A stretch of 38,836 bases of DNA from a virus. Of this stretch, positions 8,401 through 16,947 are shown in pieces (positions within the stretch are counted from its first letter, which is position 1; each line of letters begins with the position of its first letter). The stretch is from IMG/VR virus record IMGVR_UViG_3300015171_000013, positions 1-38,836 of that record. One strand, 5' to 3'. The position numbers and the translations under genes were made by a program. Below the pieces are notes generated by a model. The model was not told where the DNA came from and did not search any database. It worked only from the letters and a program-made list of their open reading frames with translations.

Positions 8401-11400
8401 GCGCGTTCGCCGGCCCGCCGCCGCGCGAGTTGCTTCGGTGTCATCTTCGCTTCTTCGGCCGCCTTCTTGTCCGCCTTGGCTTTCTCCCGTGCGGCCGCCT
8501 TGTCGGCTTTCTCTTGCGACTTCGCTGCGGCCTTTGCGGCGTCTCGCTCGACGATCCGCTGCTGGAGGGCCAATTGATCCGGCGTTAGCTGACTAGGTTT
8601 CTCGTTCAGTATCTTTTCGATGCCAGCCCAGACATTGACTGCCGGCTGAGCGTTCTCTGGCGACTGAGCTTGAACATTGTTCACTCCTCTTTCAGAACTG
8701 GCCCATTTATACGCAAATCCGATTTCTCCATCAAAAACGCGGGGATTTTGAACGTCGGGGCGGTTCTTCAAGTACGCCTCAATCCTGCCGAGCGTGTCGG
8801 CGGCGATACTGCCTTTCTCGAATCTTACAAGCGTATCTGGAGTCGCCTGAGTGTTGCGAGTTGAGTTCAAAAACCCGCGACTGCCAGTCGTCTCGATACC
8901 CAGTTGGTGAAGGGTTTTAATCACGCCTTCAACCTGCGGTTCAGGAGTGTAGTCAAGCCTGCGGCCGCTTAGCTGACTACCGGCGGCCTCACTCCGAACG
9001 CCTGGGGAACTCGTATTCCCAGACTGGTCGGCTTCGCCGGGACTGGGGGCTTGGCTTCCCCCTTCAGGTGGGGCGGCGTTTGGGTTCCGACCAATTGCTT
9101 GACTCTCAACTGGAGCCGCAGGACTCGGAGCTTCCGCTTGAACGCGCTCGACACCGCCACGTCGAAGGGATGTCGTGAGCCTACGTCCGTAAGTATGTTC
9201 GTCGGCATTGTCGCCTTCCTCCATTTCTCGTTGCGCTTTGGCCAGTTCGCGCATGGCCTCGGCTGGGTCTGTGATGGCCTGGGTATCGTCCGCAATCCGG
9301 TCTACCGGCTTCAACAACTTCTCGATCGCCTCAATCTGGGACTTCACGGTGTCGAGGTCGGCGTCTGCTGGGTCCGCCTCGACGGGCTCGAATGCTCGGG
9401 GGGCTTCTTTCGCATATTTCGCAAGGTCGGCCGGATCCATGAACGACACGCCTTTCACCGGGGCCTCGGCCAGAGCCTTTTGCCATTCAGCCATGCTCTT
9501 GTGACCGACTCCCAGCTTGGCCATCGCCTTGGCCTCGACGTAAGACACGGAGCCGGGGTTTTTGGCCTTGGCGTTGCCTTCTCTCGCATGAAGCCGCTGG
9601 AACTCGGGATTGTCGAGGATTACCCGGTGGGAGTTGCCCTTGGCCATTTCTTCGAGGACGAGCCGTTCCTTGGCCGACAGCTTGGCGTTGTCGAACGCGG
9701 CCTTCATTTCCTCGGGAACCACGGAGTCGCCGACTCGCTTCCGGGTTTGGACGGAAAACTCGGGGTGTTGCTTGTTGAACTCCTCGACGGAGAGTGGTTC
9801 CGGCTTCGGGGCCGGTGGTTCGGCCTGGGGTGGCTCTGGGGCCGGTTCAGACGGCTTCACTGGCTCTGGGGCCGCAATCGTCTCAGGAACCGGGGCTTTC
9901 GTCTCACCGGGACGGCGAATCTTAATCGCCATCTGTTGTTGTTCGCTGGTGGCGTTCTTTCTCGCCCCGGTGGTGCGGAGGCCGGTGATCTCCTTCGCTT
10001 CCGGGTACTGCTCGGCCACCTGATCCAGAATCGACCGCACCGCGGATCGGCCCAGGCGGTTGGCCGCCTTCTGGCTCGTGTCCCGCAGGCCCATCCACTC
10101 GATATGAACCTGATCGCCCTTCGGGATAATCGTGACGTCAGCTATCTCTTTGCCTTCGGCGTCGGTGACGACATGGGTGAAGAGGCCGCCCGGCTCGGCC
10201 GGCTTCAACTTCACTTCCTTCGGCCCGTGGTCGGCCCGGCGTTCATTGGCCATCTCCGGGTTGTCCTTGGCCACCCCTTCTTCGAGCCAGGATCGAGTCT
10301 TGGCGTCCATCGCCTTGATGTCCTTGACCTTCATCCCCGTGGCCTTGGCAATTTCTTCAAGATGCTGCTGGCCCTCGGGCTTGAGCCTGGGGGCCAGTTC
10401 CGGCGTCGGTGGCGTCGGCTCCGGGGCTTTCGCCGGTTCAGGGGCCGATTGACCCCCTTGGGACTGAAGCTCGACCAATCGAGCCTGGACCGACTTTGCG
10501 AAGGCCCCTTCCGGGTTGAGGCCATCGAGCACCCCTTTCTCACCACTGAGAATCCGCTGCGCGTAGCCGTCCACCTTCTCCTTGGCAGCATCGCCGATTC
10601 CTTTACCGAGGTTCCCGAATACCTCTTCGATGCCTTTGGCCTGGGCTTCCGGCGTCTGTGGCTGCGATACGGGCGGTTTCGCCGCTTCGGTCGGCGTTTG
10701 GGCCGTCTCAGACGCCGGGGCCACATCTGGCGGCGGGGGCGGGGCTTTGGCTTGTTCGGCCGCGAGAGCCGGAACGTCCATCGCCTTGGATTGGGAGTCG
10801 ATGTATGCCTTCGCCCGAGGGGACAGGGCTTTGTAGATCCTCTCGGATCCCTTTCCCTGAATAAGGTCCATGATGACGGAGTTTGCCTTCAGCGTTTCGC
10901 TATAAGCCGCCTTCTCGGAGAAGCCGCTGCCCTTCAGATCGCCGAGCAGCTTCGAGCCGTTCTCCATGATCGCCTTGCTGCTGTCGGCTGAGCCCGTCCG
11001 GCTCGAATGCGCGGCGTTGAATAGAGCGAAGGTCACAAGCTGCGACAACGCGTTGCGACCCGAGCCTTCTTTTCCCTGCATAAGCTCGACGGCCGTGCCG
11101 TAGCCCTGGTGGCCCCAAACCGGGAATTGGCTCGTGAGGACGCCATTGGTAACGTCGATCCCCGCTTGACCGGCCAGGGCCGTTCCGGTGCCAGCCAGGA
11201 ACCGAGTCGCTTGCCCTCTGATCGTGCTTTCGGTCAGAGCGGGAAGAAGTTTTCCGGCAGTGGCTGACGCTGGCCCCTTGCTCGCGATGCCAAGGAGGCC
11301 GACTTGCATCATGCCCATGCCGTAGGCTGGCCCCAGGTTCTCGACATCGCTCCAAGAACCGCCCTTCTGGATCGCGTGTTCGGCCGAGGCCGGAAGGTAC

Positions 11401-12191
11401 ATTGACGGCATAAGGGCCGTCTGGGCCGCGGTGCGAGTCAGCCAGGTCTTACCGATCGCTCGCCCGACGGCGCTTGTCGTTCCTTCCGCGGCGAGATTGC
11501 CGATCGTCGGGGCCGCTCCGGCCCCCTTCAGCAGTTCACCACCGAGGAACGCTTCCCCGATGAAGGAGGCCACGTTCAGGCCGGTGCGGAGGAGATGCTT
11601 ACCAAGCGGCTCCTTGGCCTTGTTCTCTTGGAGTTGTTCGTAATGGGCGATCTTGGCAAAGTCGCCTTGCTCGTACTGGCCCGAGGCGATTCGCTGCTTA
11701 GCATCGGAATACTCCCGCTTCTCATTGAAACTAAGGCCGCTGGAATAGACGGGGACGGCTTCACGACCGACCGTCATAAAGCCGGGCTCCACGAACCCCT
11801 TGTACTTCTCCTTTGCCGCCTGAACGCCCTGCCCGAGTTCATACTGGCGTTTGGTCAGCATGAAGAAGTCTTTTGCCTTCTCCGGATCGACGCCAGGAAA
11901 GTGATCCCGCATATCGTCGGCTACTTCGTCCCAGTGCTTGTTCAGGAACTCCCCGCCGCCCTTGGCCGCGAGAACGGCCTTGGATCTAACGAAGTCCTCG
12001 ACGCGCTCTCCCGCTGGGATGTTGGGATTCGACCACTCGGGCTTGCCGGTGGCCTGTTGGAGCGAGCGCAGCACGGCCGCCCTCGGAGAGTCCGGGGCGG
12101 CTTGTGGTTCTTGTTGTTGCTGGGGTTGGGATTCGTCGAGAGGGGCCGAGGCCGACTGAAGGGAGTTCAGCACGTCCGCTTGCTCATTCAT
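5400..12191 (-). CDS. giant internal virion/ejection protein (polyvalent-protein type)
   Basis: 2263 residues, ATG start overlapping the upstream stop by eight bases. The protein is a chain of folded blocks joined by Pro/Glu/Ala-rich linkers (480-520, 580-605, 765-800, 1020-1070). Hydrophobic segments lie at about 203-230, 285-345, 2015-2045 and 2078-2095. Residues 680-745 look GNAT-like (beta strands, then a helix and ITGLRTTGAR). 1085-1170 is a separate compact block, and 1205-1260 a long Ala/Lys coiled coil. 1500-1580 (FDPTIIPSLAKY...GEEIRPHLSDIWE) recurs in large phage polyvalent proteins. As the last gene after the tail genes, it probably travels in the capsid and is ejected into the cell. 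That role is inferred from size, composition and position. Confidence 0.7.
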   Translation of the reverse strand: MNEQADVLNSLQSASAPLDESQPQQQQEPQAAPDSPRAAVLRSLQQATGKPEWSNPNIPAGERVEDFVRSKAVLAAKGGGEFLNKHWDEVADDMRDHFPGVDPEKAKDFFMLTKRQYELGQGVQAAKEKYKGFVEPGFMTVGREAVPVYSSGLSFNEKREYSDAKQRIASGQYEQGDFAKIAHYEQLQENKAKEPLGKHLLRTGLNVASFIGEAFLGGELLKGAGAAPTIGNLAAEGTTSAVGRAIGKTWLTRTAAQTALMPSMYLPASAEHAIQKGGSWSDVENLGPAYGMGMMQVGLLGIASKGPASATAGKLLPALTESTIRGQATRFLAGTGTALAGQAGIDVTNGVLTSQFPVWGHQGYGTAVELMQGKEGSGRNALSQLVTFALFNAAHSSRTGSADSSKAIMENGSKLLGDLKGSGFSEKAAYSETLKANSVIMDLIQGKGSERIYKALSPRAKAYIDSQSKAMDVPALAAEQAKAPPPPPDVAPASETAQTPTEAAKPPVSQPQTPEAQAKGIEEVFGNLGKGIGDAAKEKVDGYAQRILSGEKGVLDGLNPEGAFAKSVQARLVELQSQGGQSAPEPAKAPEPTPPTPELAPRLKPEGQQHLEEIAKATGMKVKDIKAMDAKTRSWLEEGVAKDNPEMANERRADHGPKEVKLKPAEPGGLFTHVVTDAEGKEIADVTIIPKGDQVHIEWMGLRDTSQKAANRLGRSAVRSILDQVAEQYPEAKEITGLRTTGARKNATSEQQQMAIKIRRPGETKAPVPETIAAPEPVKPSEPAPEPPQAEPPAPKPEPLSVEEFNKQHPEFSVQTRKRVGDSVVPEEMKAAFDNAKLSAKERLVLEEMAKGNSHRVILDNPEFQRLHAREGNAKAKNPGSVSYVEAKAMAKLGVGHKSMAEWQKALAEAPVKGVSFMDPADLAKYAKEAPRAFEPVEADPADADLDTVKSQIEAIEKLLKPVDRIADDTQAITDPAEAMRELAKAQREMEEGDNADEHTYGRRLTTSLRRGGVERVQAEAPSPAAPVESQAIGRNPNAAPPEGGSQAPSPGEADQSGNTSSPGVRSEAAGSQLSGRRLDYTPEPQVEGVIKTLHQLGIETTGSRGFLNSTRNTQATPDTLVRFEKGSIAADTLGRIEAYLKNRPDVQNPRVFDGEIGFAYKWASSERGVNNVQAQSPENAQPAVNVWAGIEKILNEKPSQLTPDQLALQQRIVERDAAKAAAKSQEKADKAAAREKAKADKKAAEEAKMTPKQLARRRAGERAAETAKINRDQLVQQQQEFDAGAVQNGIDPAHLRGETEDVLKQANEYLSEKQQMYDDMMGRLDEFGKEHRMAQANRQSGRGQQFEDQIKGSDDVAEQMAEEWPQFFKGEDAEAKLLELHNEGRPELMTAEEGHQLALLKLVTERENYEAAKAAKTVGFSAEASDAAFTRGEETRGTESAPVGERSAPSAEAGLQESPEGDLSEEHLGGNADFDPSDFGRPEPSGTDGELPGTERRDPLYDFGKRLADEGAAELKKKLGSSIAFSGFDPTIIPSLAKYVAGKIITTGYTIAQFTADAVKRFGEEIRPHLSDIWERAQANVKRVGEELHGAKNAKVDAERAERGFEPIEKVARKGWEEVWDTAKRQVEQNPELGKQLVDDYAARPRAFESEVHQAIVLHERITTQNDYDRVLHNYHESKDASEQLSLRLRSAVLADQLLKVDQVLRQGGSALGGALNARKMMIKEDFSLARMTLEKEAAKGKPLTEAEEKAVLEMHKRIKELQDQLDKGETITPNKARRWIGEKKDVPINTELARVKQKWQSDMAGDRWATKPLNEKVQDVFLKVRRAFVLSSPVVIAKLTSAGAARFGITPIEEAVGSVIGKALPGLRGRAMLETGLNVEAESKALTDGFTKGLQDSIDMLRMKKTEMDVLGQKVSMPQGWLDLLGNIHGALKAPVKRAAFARAMTKGNAWAVENGIDPTDPVVQTRILTESLKAADRSIFMQDNRVVDAWQRGIQSLERPNPLTGKASVGGKALATAGKFLLPIIKVPTNIVAESFTYATGALTGSVQLGRAYAKGIENLPPEQADMIMRQLQKGSLGAAALAVGFFTAGSKGSGSQLFQAGGYYDPDERRRPGDVPVGGLRVAGADVPKYLVHNPLLEMLQIGATMRRAMNAPKGNAVEGMAKAGLGLAEEVPFVKETTEVSKLFGKERERQQFLGSQLKSAVVPAGMSWGAEQIDRKKSDEKTLGLPLGTPVKRQAKTPLEEVQSGVPWWRQGLRPKK

Positions 12192-13596
12192 TTTGACCGC
12201 TCCCGATCATGCTGTTGAGGATAAACGTCTTGCCACCCGTCCCCTTCATGTTCCGCTCCCACCATGTCGGCTGGTGTTGAGGAGGAGGCGATCCCGGCGG
12301 CGGTTGGTTCGGCGATTGGACCGGAAGGTTCTCGACCGCCTTCTTCATCAACATATCGTATTTCTCTTTCTGCTTTGGCGTGAGCCTCGACACGTCACCG
12401 CTCTTGCGGATCATCTGGGCGATTTCGCCAATGGCCGCCTGGGCTTCCATCTTCTGTTCGTCGGACATTGGGGCTCTGTCGATCTTGTCCCAAGCGTCCG
12501 TAAACGCAGCGGCCTTTGCGCGATGCTCTCCAGTCCAATTCTTTTGATCTTCCGGCCACGGCTTCGGTTCGAGCGGTTGCTGGGGCTGCGAGCCTGGGGA
12601 CGGTTGCTGGCCATTCCCAGACCGCCTTTGCTGGTGTTCTTCCCAGTTGTAGCCGAGGCCGGCGTTGTTCAGGTCGTTGCGGAGATAAGTCTGCTCGTTA
12701 GTCCGTAGATCGTTGAGCCGATCACTGAGTCGCTTCTTGTCCTCGGCAGAGGCCCAGCTGTCGGCCTTGTTGGCGGCCATCAATTCTTTTTCCGTTGTCG
12801 CGATCAAACCATCGAGCCGCTTCTGGGCCGCGAGCCGGGTTGCATGGTACTCTTTCTCCTGAACCCCTTCGGCTGCATGGCCCGCTTTCCCGCCACCGAA
12901 CGGGACTGGCTGAAGGTCGCCCTTGTGATCGGTGTAGAACTGCTCGGGCTGGCCTGTCACCGGATTCGGCATCGTCACCACCCGCTTCGCGAATGCGGCC
13001 GACCGACCGGCGGCGTCCATGTTCGCCATCGACTCTTGCTGCGCGTTCGCGTGCATGATCTTCTGTTGCTGTTCTTGCTCGAGCTTAGCCTTCGACGCTT
13101 CAAGCCGCTGTTTCAACGGATCGATGCCGCTTTTCAACTGCGTGATGAGGTCCATCTTCGTGCCGTCGTCCAGGTCCGTACGGGCCTGCACGTCGCCTAT
13201 CGCGTTCTGGAGCCGCTGGAGCCGCATTCCCTCTTGCTGACTGAGTTCTTGTTGGGAGAGCCACGATTGAAGCTGCGCGTGCTGCTGGACTGAGGCCGCC
13301 TGTACGTTGGCCAGATACACGTCTCGGTCGCTCGGCTGCTGAGAGGCCGCGAATTCTCGATTCCGCTGGTCGTTCTGTTGACCGTAGGCCGTCGCCTGAT
13401 TGAAGGCGTTGGCGTGGGCGGCTTGAGCCTGAGCCGAGAGGGAGGCTTGCGCTGATGAGGCCGACAGTTCGTTGCGCTGGTTCGATTCATACAGCGAAGC
13501 GAGGGTCGGCAGATCGTGGGTGGCAATCTCGGCCCGGCCCGCGTCGATGGACGTTTGGGGGGCCATCGGAGCGGCTTGTTCGAATACGATTGGCAT
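12184..13596 (-). CDS. coiled-coil internal virion protein candidate
   Basis: 470 residues, ATG preceded by GAGGTGAACC. Gln/Ala-rich and helical throughout: residues 50-205 carry long heptad-like stretches (KQRLEASKAKLEQEQQQ), followed by a short beta segment (VVTMPNPVTGQPEQFYTDH). The C-terminal 120 residues are Pro/Gln-rich with a Trp near the end. Soluble Gln-rich helical proteins placed directly before a giant ejection protein are typical of short-tailed phages, where they line or stabilise the ejection channel. This role is inferred from position and composition. Its stop overlaps the start of the giant gene. Confidence 0.6.
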   Translation of the reverse strand: MPIVFEQAAPMAPQTSIDAGRAEIATHDLPTLASLYESNQRNELSASSAQASLSAQAQAAHANAFNQATAYGQQNDQRNREFAASQQPSDRDVYLANVQAASVQQHAQLQSWLSQQELSQQEGMRLQRLQNAIGDVQARTDLDDGTKMDLITQLKSGIDPLKQRLEASKAKLEQEQQQKIMHANAQQESMANMDAAGRSAAFAKRVVTMPNPVTGQPEQFYTDHKGDLQPVPFGGGKAGHAAEGVQEKEYHATRLAAQKRLDGLIATTEKELMAANKADSWASAEDKKRLSDRLNDLRTNEQTYLRNDLNNAGLGYNWEEHQQRRSGNGQQPSPGSQPQQPLEPKPWPEDQKNWTGEHRAKAAAFTDAWDKIDRAPMSDEQKMEAQAAIGEIAQMIRKSGDVSRLTPKQKEKYDMLMKKAVENLPVQSPNQPPPGSPPPQHQPTWWERNMKGTGGKTFILNSMIGSGQNE

Positions 13597-13604
13597 GGTT
13601 CACC

Positions 13605-13904
13605 TCAACTGCTTCCCTGGATCGCAAGTAAGTTCGGGAGCCGGTTACTCGTTACAACGCCTTGATTGGTCAGACACTTCTCGATGTCGGCCGTGACGCC
13701 CGTTAAGTAATTGTCCACGATAGCCACGGTCATAAAGGCATTCGTTCCGACGCAATCCGCGTCCACAAGGGCGGCCAGTACAGCATCGCTTGCCCGTTCC
13801 TCTCGGAGCCGAGCCGCCGTGTCTCTGGCCTGTTTCAGCATGGCCGCATTCGCCGCAACAGCCGAGAGGAAATTCGATTTCTTTGCGGTGTTGTCTACTG
13901 CCAT
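13605..13904 (-). CDS. hypothetical small helical protein
   Basis: 99 residues, ATG after GGAGACACCAA. An N-terminal amphipathic helix (AAMLKQARDTAARLREE) is followed by two further helices and a tail. It lies between the fibre gene and the coiled-coil virion protein, so a structural or chaperone role is possible. No family recognised. Confidence 0.65.
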   Translation of the reverse strand: MAVDNTAKKSNFLSAVAANAAMLKQARDTAARLREERASDAVLAALVDADCVGTNAFMTVAIVDNYLTGVTADIEKCLTNQGVVTSNRLPNLLAIQGSS

Positions 13905-13914
13905 TTGGTGTCTC

Positions 13915-15267
13915 CTAAGCAGGTTCCATGATAAGCCAGTTAAAATTACTGCTGTCCAAAACGTTCGACGAATTCACCACGAAAGACGTTCCGGCCGTGA
14001 CGGTGCCGACCGAGAGGGAGCCGATGTTCGCGAACACTCCCCCACCGGCATCGGAGAGGAAGATCAGAGAAGAAGAAGTTACTGCCGTGGTCGATACCGT
14101 AGCCGTTCCACCAGCCAGCGTTCCCGTGCCCATCTTACAATTGGAGCCGGTCTTGATCGAGAGACCTTTCCCGGCCGTAATAACCGACACTTGGCCGTTA
14201 ACCCCCAGGAGAGCGCCATTGGGGTCTACGGCCCCACCAATGCCGACGAGAGCCGCAGAGCCGGTGGCGTCAACGCGGATTGCTTCACGGCTTGCTGTAT
14301 CGTATACGTTGATTTTTCCACGGGTTTTTCGTGTTGCATCGGTGGAATCAATCCACTCCCACGTCATCCACAAAGCATCGCGGTTTGACGTTGTGGACGA
14401 ACGCAATTTATTCTCAATAGCACCGCCAAAGCCGTTTGCAACAGAAGTATTCGTGTTGTCTTGCGAGTTTACAACAGTTCCTACTATGGCGTTTGTCGTC
14501 GCCGTGTTTGCCTGTATCGTAAGCCGGGCTGAATCAAGAGTTGTTGTGCTGCCGACAATCATATTGTCAGAAAACGAGACCTGACCAATCGTGCCTGGGT
14601 TCATCTGCATCCTGACGACGCCGGGCGTAATCCACCGGAAAATGCCGCCGTTATTGTCAATCTGCCAGTTCTGGGCTGCCGTACCGTTGGCAAAAAGTAC
14701 GCGATACGTCCCGGAAGCGGTGCCAATATGAACCCCCGCTACTGTCGTCGTTTCAACAATCGCCCCGGTTGCGAGTATTTCCCCCTGAAACGTCTGCGGC
14801 CCAGTTGTGAACGTGTTCGCCACATTCGTAAATACATCGCCAACCGCCGACCCGGCCACCACGTTCGACAAGAGACCGTTGCCGTCGATCGTCACCGTCG
14901 CGTTGGCGTAAGTTCCGGCCAAGATCGAGGCCACCGGGGTAATTACGGTCGGGACGTAGACCGAGCCGTTCCACACGGGGGCCTGTCGGCTTGCAGTCGG
15001 ATTTAGAAGCACGGGGGACGCTGGGACCGAGTAAGCCGGCGAATGGGCCGCAATCACCGTTGTGGCGTTTGCAAGGCCCGTCGTCCCAAGAGGCGAGGCC
15101 GTTAGAAGGATGATCTGGCTTGTGGTCGGCTTCCAGAACACGTCGGCCAGGACGCCAGCTGCAAGCAGTTCCGTTTGAAGCTGATCGCCATTGGGGGCCG
15201 ACGCTGCAGCAAACGCGGTTGCTGTCAGAGTCGGCCCAAAGATCGTCGGTGGAGGAATAGCGGCCAT
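13915..15267 (-). CDS. tail fibre protein
   Basis: 450 residues. It is rich in Thr, Ala, Asn and Gly with repeating short strands, as in trimeric fibre shafts. The middle has a beta unit starting near residue 190 (GTYRVLFANGTAAQNW). The C-terminal 100 residues (ITAGKGLSIKTGSNCKMGTG ... GTSFVVNSSN ... NFNWLIMEPA) match a terminal domain found at the tips of many phage fibres and tail-associated proteins. Fibres bind the host surface. The ribosome-binding site is weak, so expression may depend on the upstream gene, which ends four bases away. Confidence 0.75.
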   Translation of the reverse strand: MAAIPPPTIFGPTLTATAFAAASAPNGDQLQTELLAAGVLADVFWKPTTSQIILLTASPLGTTGLANATTVIAAHSPAYSVPASPVLLNPTASRQAPVWNGSVYVPTVITPVASILAGTYANATVTIDGNGLLSNVVAGSAVGDVFTNVANTFTTGPQTFQGEILATGAIVETTTVAGVHIGTASGTYRVLFANGTAAQNWQIDNNGGIFRWITPGVVRMQMNPGTIGQVSFSDNMIVGSTTTLDSARLTIQANTATTNAIVGTVVNSQDNTNTSVANGFGGAIENKLRSSTTSNRDALWMTWEWIDSTDATRKTRGKINVYDTASREAIRVDATGSAALVGIGGAVDPNGALLGVNGQVSVITAGKGLSIKTGSNCKMGTGTLAGGTATVSTTAVTSSSLIFLSDAGGGVFANIGSLSVGTVTAGTSFVVNSSNVLDSSNFNWLIMEPA

Positions 15268-15270
15268 AAG

Positions 15271-16935
15271 TTAAATATCCGCGACTCGGACACATCCGAA
15301 GTTAATGGAGAAGTTGCCTACAAAGTTCGCGTTCAGCGCTACGCCCGAAGTCTGCCTCACATAGCACTGGATGTAATCGCCGTCCCTGAAACGGAAAAAG
15401 TTCTGCGTTCCAAGGTCTGTTGTACTGCCGACAGTCGGAACCGCTGGGAGAGTCGTCGTACAAAGCACGGGGCCGCTATTTCGCTGAATAGCGATCAGTC
15501 TCACTCCAGCCGTGTTGGGCTCAAATCTCACGAAACCAGACATGAAGTAGATACCTCCCTGTCCAGTCGGGCAAGTGAGTTTAGTCGTGTCTGACCCGAC
15601 GAAGCCTCCAGTGTTCTCATACACGCTGTTGAAGCTGAGATATGTCGTTGCATTCGACTGGATCAATTCGTCGGCATTGTTAAACACCAAAGCGTACTGA
15701 CTCGATTCCACGATGCTCTGAACGAGGCCGTGCTGGTCCACGACCTGAGTTGCGTAACGATACGTCCCGGCCGGCGACGGAGTAATAGCCGGAAGGTCGG
15801 CGTTGGCGATCGCTCGGAAGGCTGGGCCGGGGCCACCCCAGAACTGATTCGGCCCGGCGAGGGAAGAGAAGAGGGCCGCGATCTGATCGGCCGTCAGAAC
15901 CGGAGGAGGAGTCGATCCACCGCTTCCCGTCACCGTCAAAGCCCATTTGCCTGGGGAGACGCGAACCAAGACACCGGCCCGCGTCAGGCTGTTGATGATG
16001 TCCGAAATCGTCTCCGTGTGCTGCCGTAGACCCTGGGGATCGTTTGCCGGGTCAGCCACTCGGCGAAGGGGGAACTCTTGCGTCTTGGCGACAACCGGAG
16101 CAGGAGCCGGTGGAACCGATGTCGGCGGCGGCGGTTGCACGCGAGGCGTGAACGACCACGGGCGGCCGACAATACCTCTCGCAAACACCAGCGGAGGAGG
16201 GGGCGAGGCCACGACCGCTGGCGGGGGAACCGCTGGGGCCGGTGCGCTGAACGGATACGGCCGGCCCTGAAACTTCGAATTCGGCCCAGTCGTGAACGCT
16301 TTGGCGATCAAGAGCCGCGGCGGGGCTGGAGCGGGAGCCGGCGCAGTTACAAGGAAATTATCCCAAGTTGCCGGTATAGAGACGGCCCCAGCGGTCCCGT
16401 AATAAAAGCCGTACCAAATAGCCGCCTGATTGAAAGAGTCTGAGGCCGACGACACCAGAGTGCCGTTCAACAAGAGCGTGACAAGCGAATCAGCCAATGT
16501 CGCCGTGATCGTGTAGGTCGTCCCAGACACAATCGAGACCGGGACCGCTGGAAACTGTATCTGAATGCCGTTGACGAATTTGAAAAGCTGTACTGCCCCA
16601 GTTCCTCCAAAACCAGCGGCCGTAATGTGATAAACCCAGAAGTTAGAAGGGTCGGACCAGCGGAACACAAGGCCGGAGTCAGACTCCCAGGCGCCTGTAG
16701 AAGATCTGGGAGTCGAAAGGCACGAAACGGTGATGGGATTTGATGCTGTGCCGCCTAATCCAGCGTTGGCCACCACAACGTCATTGTTGTTGGCGCTGTT
16801 GGGAGCGGCGGCATTTCCAGAGATTTTGAATGTACCTTGGCTGTTGACCCAACCGCCGCCCACGTCCATCGTGTGGGCCGTCAGCAGGGTATTGTCGGCA
16901 CCCGTGAACGTGTCACTGAGAAGAGTGATCGGCAT
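15271..16935 (-). CDS. modular adhesin: lectin-like head, Pro-rich stalk, C1q-like tip
   Basis: 554 residues in three parts. 1-200 is a concanavalin/LamG-like beta sandwich (LLSDTFTGADNTLLTAHTM ... SDPSNFWVYHITAAGF ... TWDNFLV). 200-290 is Pro-rich with a repeated short motif containing GRPYPF / GRPWSF. 295-330 resembles a fibre collar (GLRQHTETISDIINSLTRAG). 410-554 is a jelly-roll resembling C1q/TNF domains (TYLSFNSVYENTGGF ... GIYFMSGFVRFEPNTAG ... GDYIQCYVRQTSG). Position between fibre and tail genes supports a receptor-binding role. Domain calls are by pattern only. Confidence 0.65.
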   Translation of the reverse strand: MPITLLSDTFTGADNTLLTAHTMDVGGGWVNSQGTFKISGNAAAPNSANNNDVVVANAGLGGTASNPITVSCLSTPRSSTGAWESDSGLVFRWSDPSNFWVYHITAAGFGGTGAVQLFKFVNGIQIQFPAVPVSIVSGTTYTITATLADSLVTLLLNGTLVSSASDSFNQAAIWYGFYYGTAGAVSIPATWDNFLVTAPAPAPAPPRLLIAKAFTTGPNSKFQGRPYPFSAPAPAVPPPAVVASPPPPLVFARGIVGRPWSFTPRVQPPPPTSVPPAPAPVVAKTQEFPLRRVADPANDPQGLRQHTETISDIINSLTRAGVLVRVSPGKWALTVTGSGGSTPPPVLTADQIAALFSSLAGPNQFWGGPGPAFRAIANADLPAITPSPAGTYRYATQVVDQHGLVQSIVESSQYALVFNNADELIQSNATTYLSFNSVYENTGGFVGSDTTKLTCPTGQGGIYFMSGFVRFEPNTAGVRLIAIQRNSGPVLCTTTLPAVPTVGSTTDLGTQNFFRFRDGDYIQCYVRQTSGVALNANFVGNFSINFGCVRVADI

Positions 16936-16947
16936 GGATCGGCCATT

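Noticed and set aside
9051-10991. Long open frame (646 codons) on the plus strand inside the giant gene
   Set aside because: It is antisense to a 2263-codon frame, and its sequence is a GC-driven mirror rich in Arg, Gly and Leu with no domain pattern; the opposite frame shows coherent domains.
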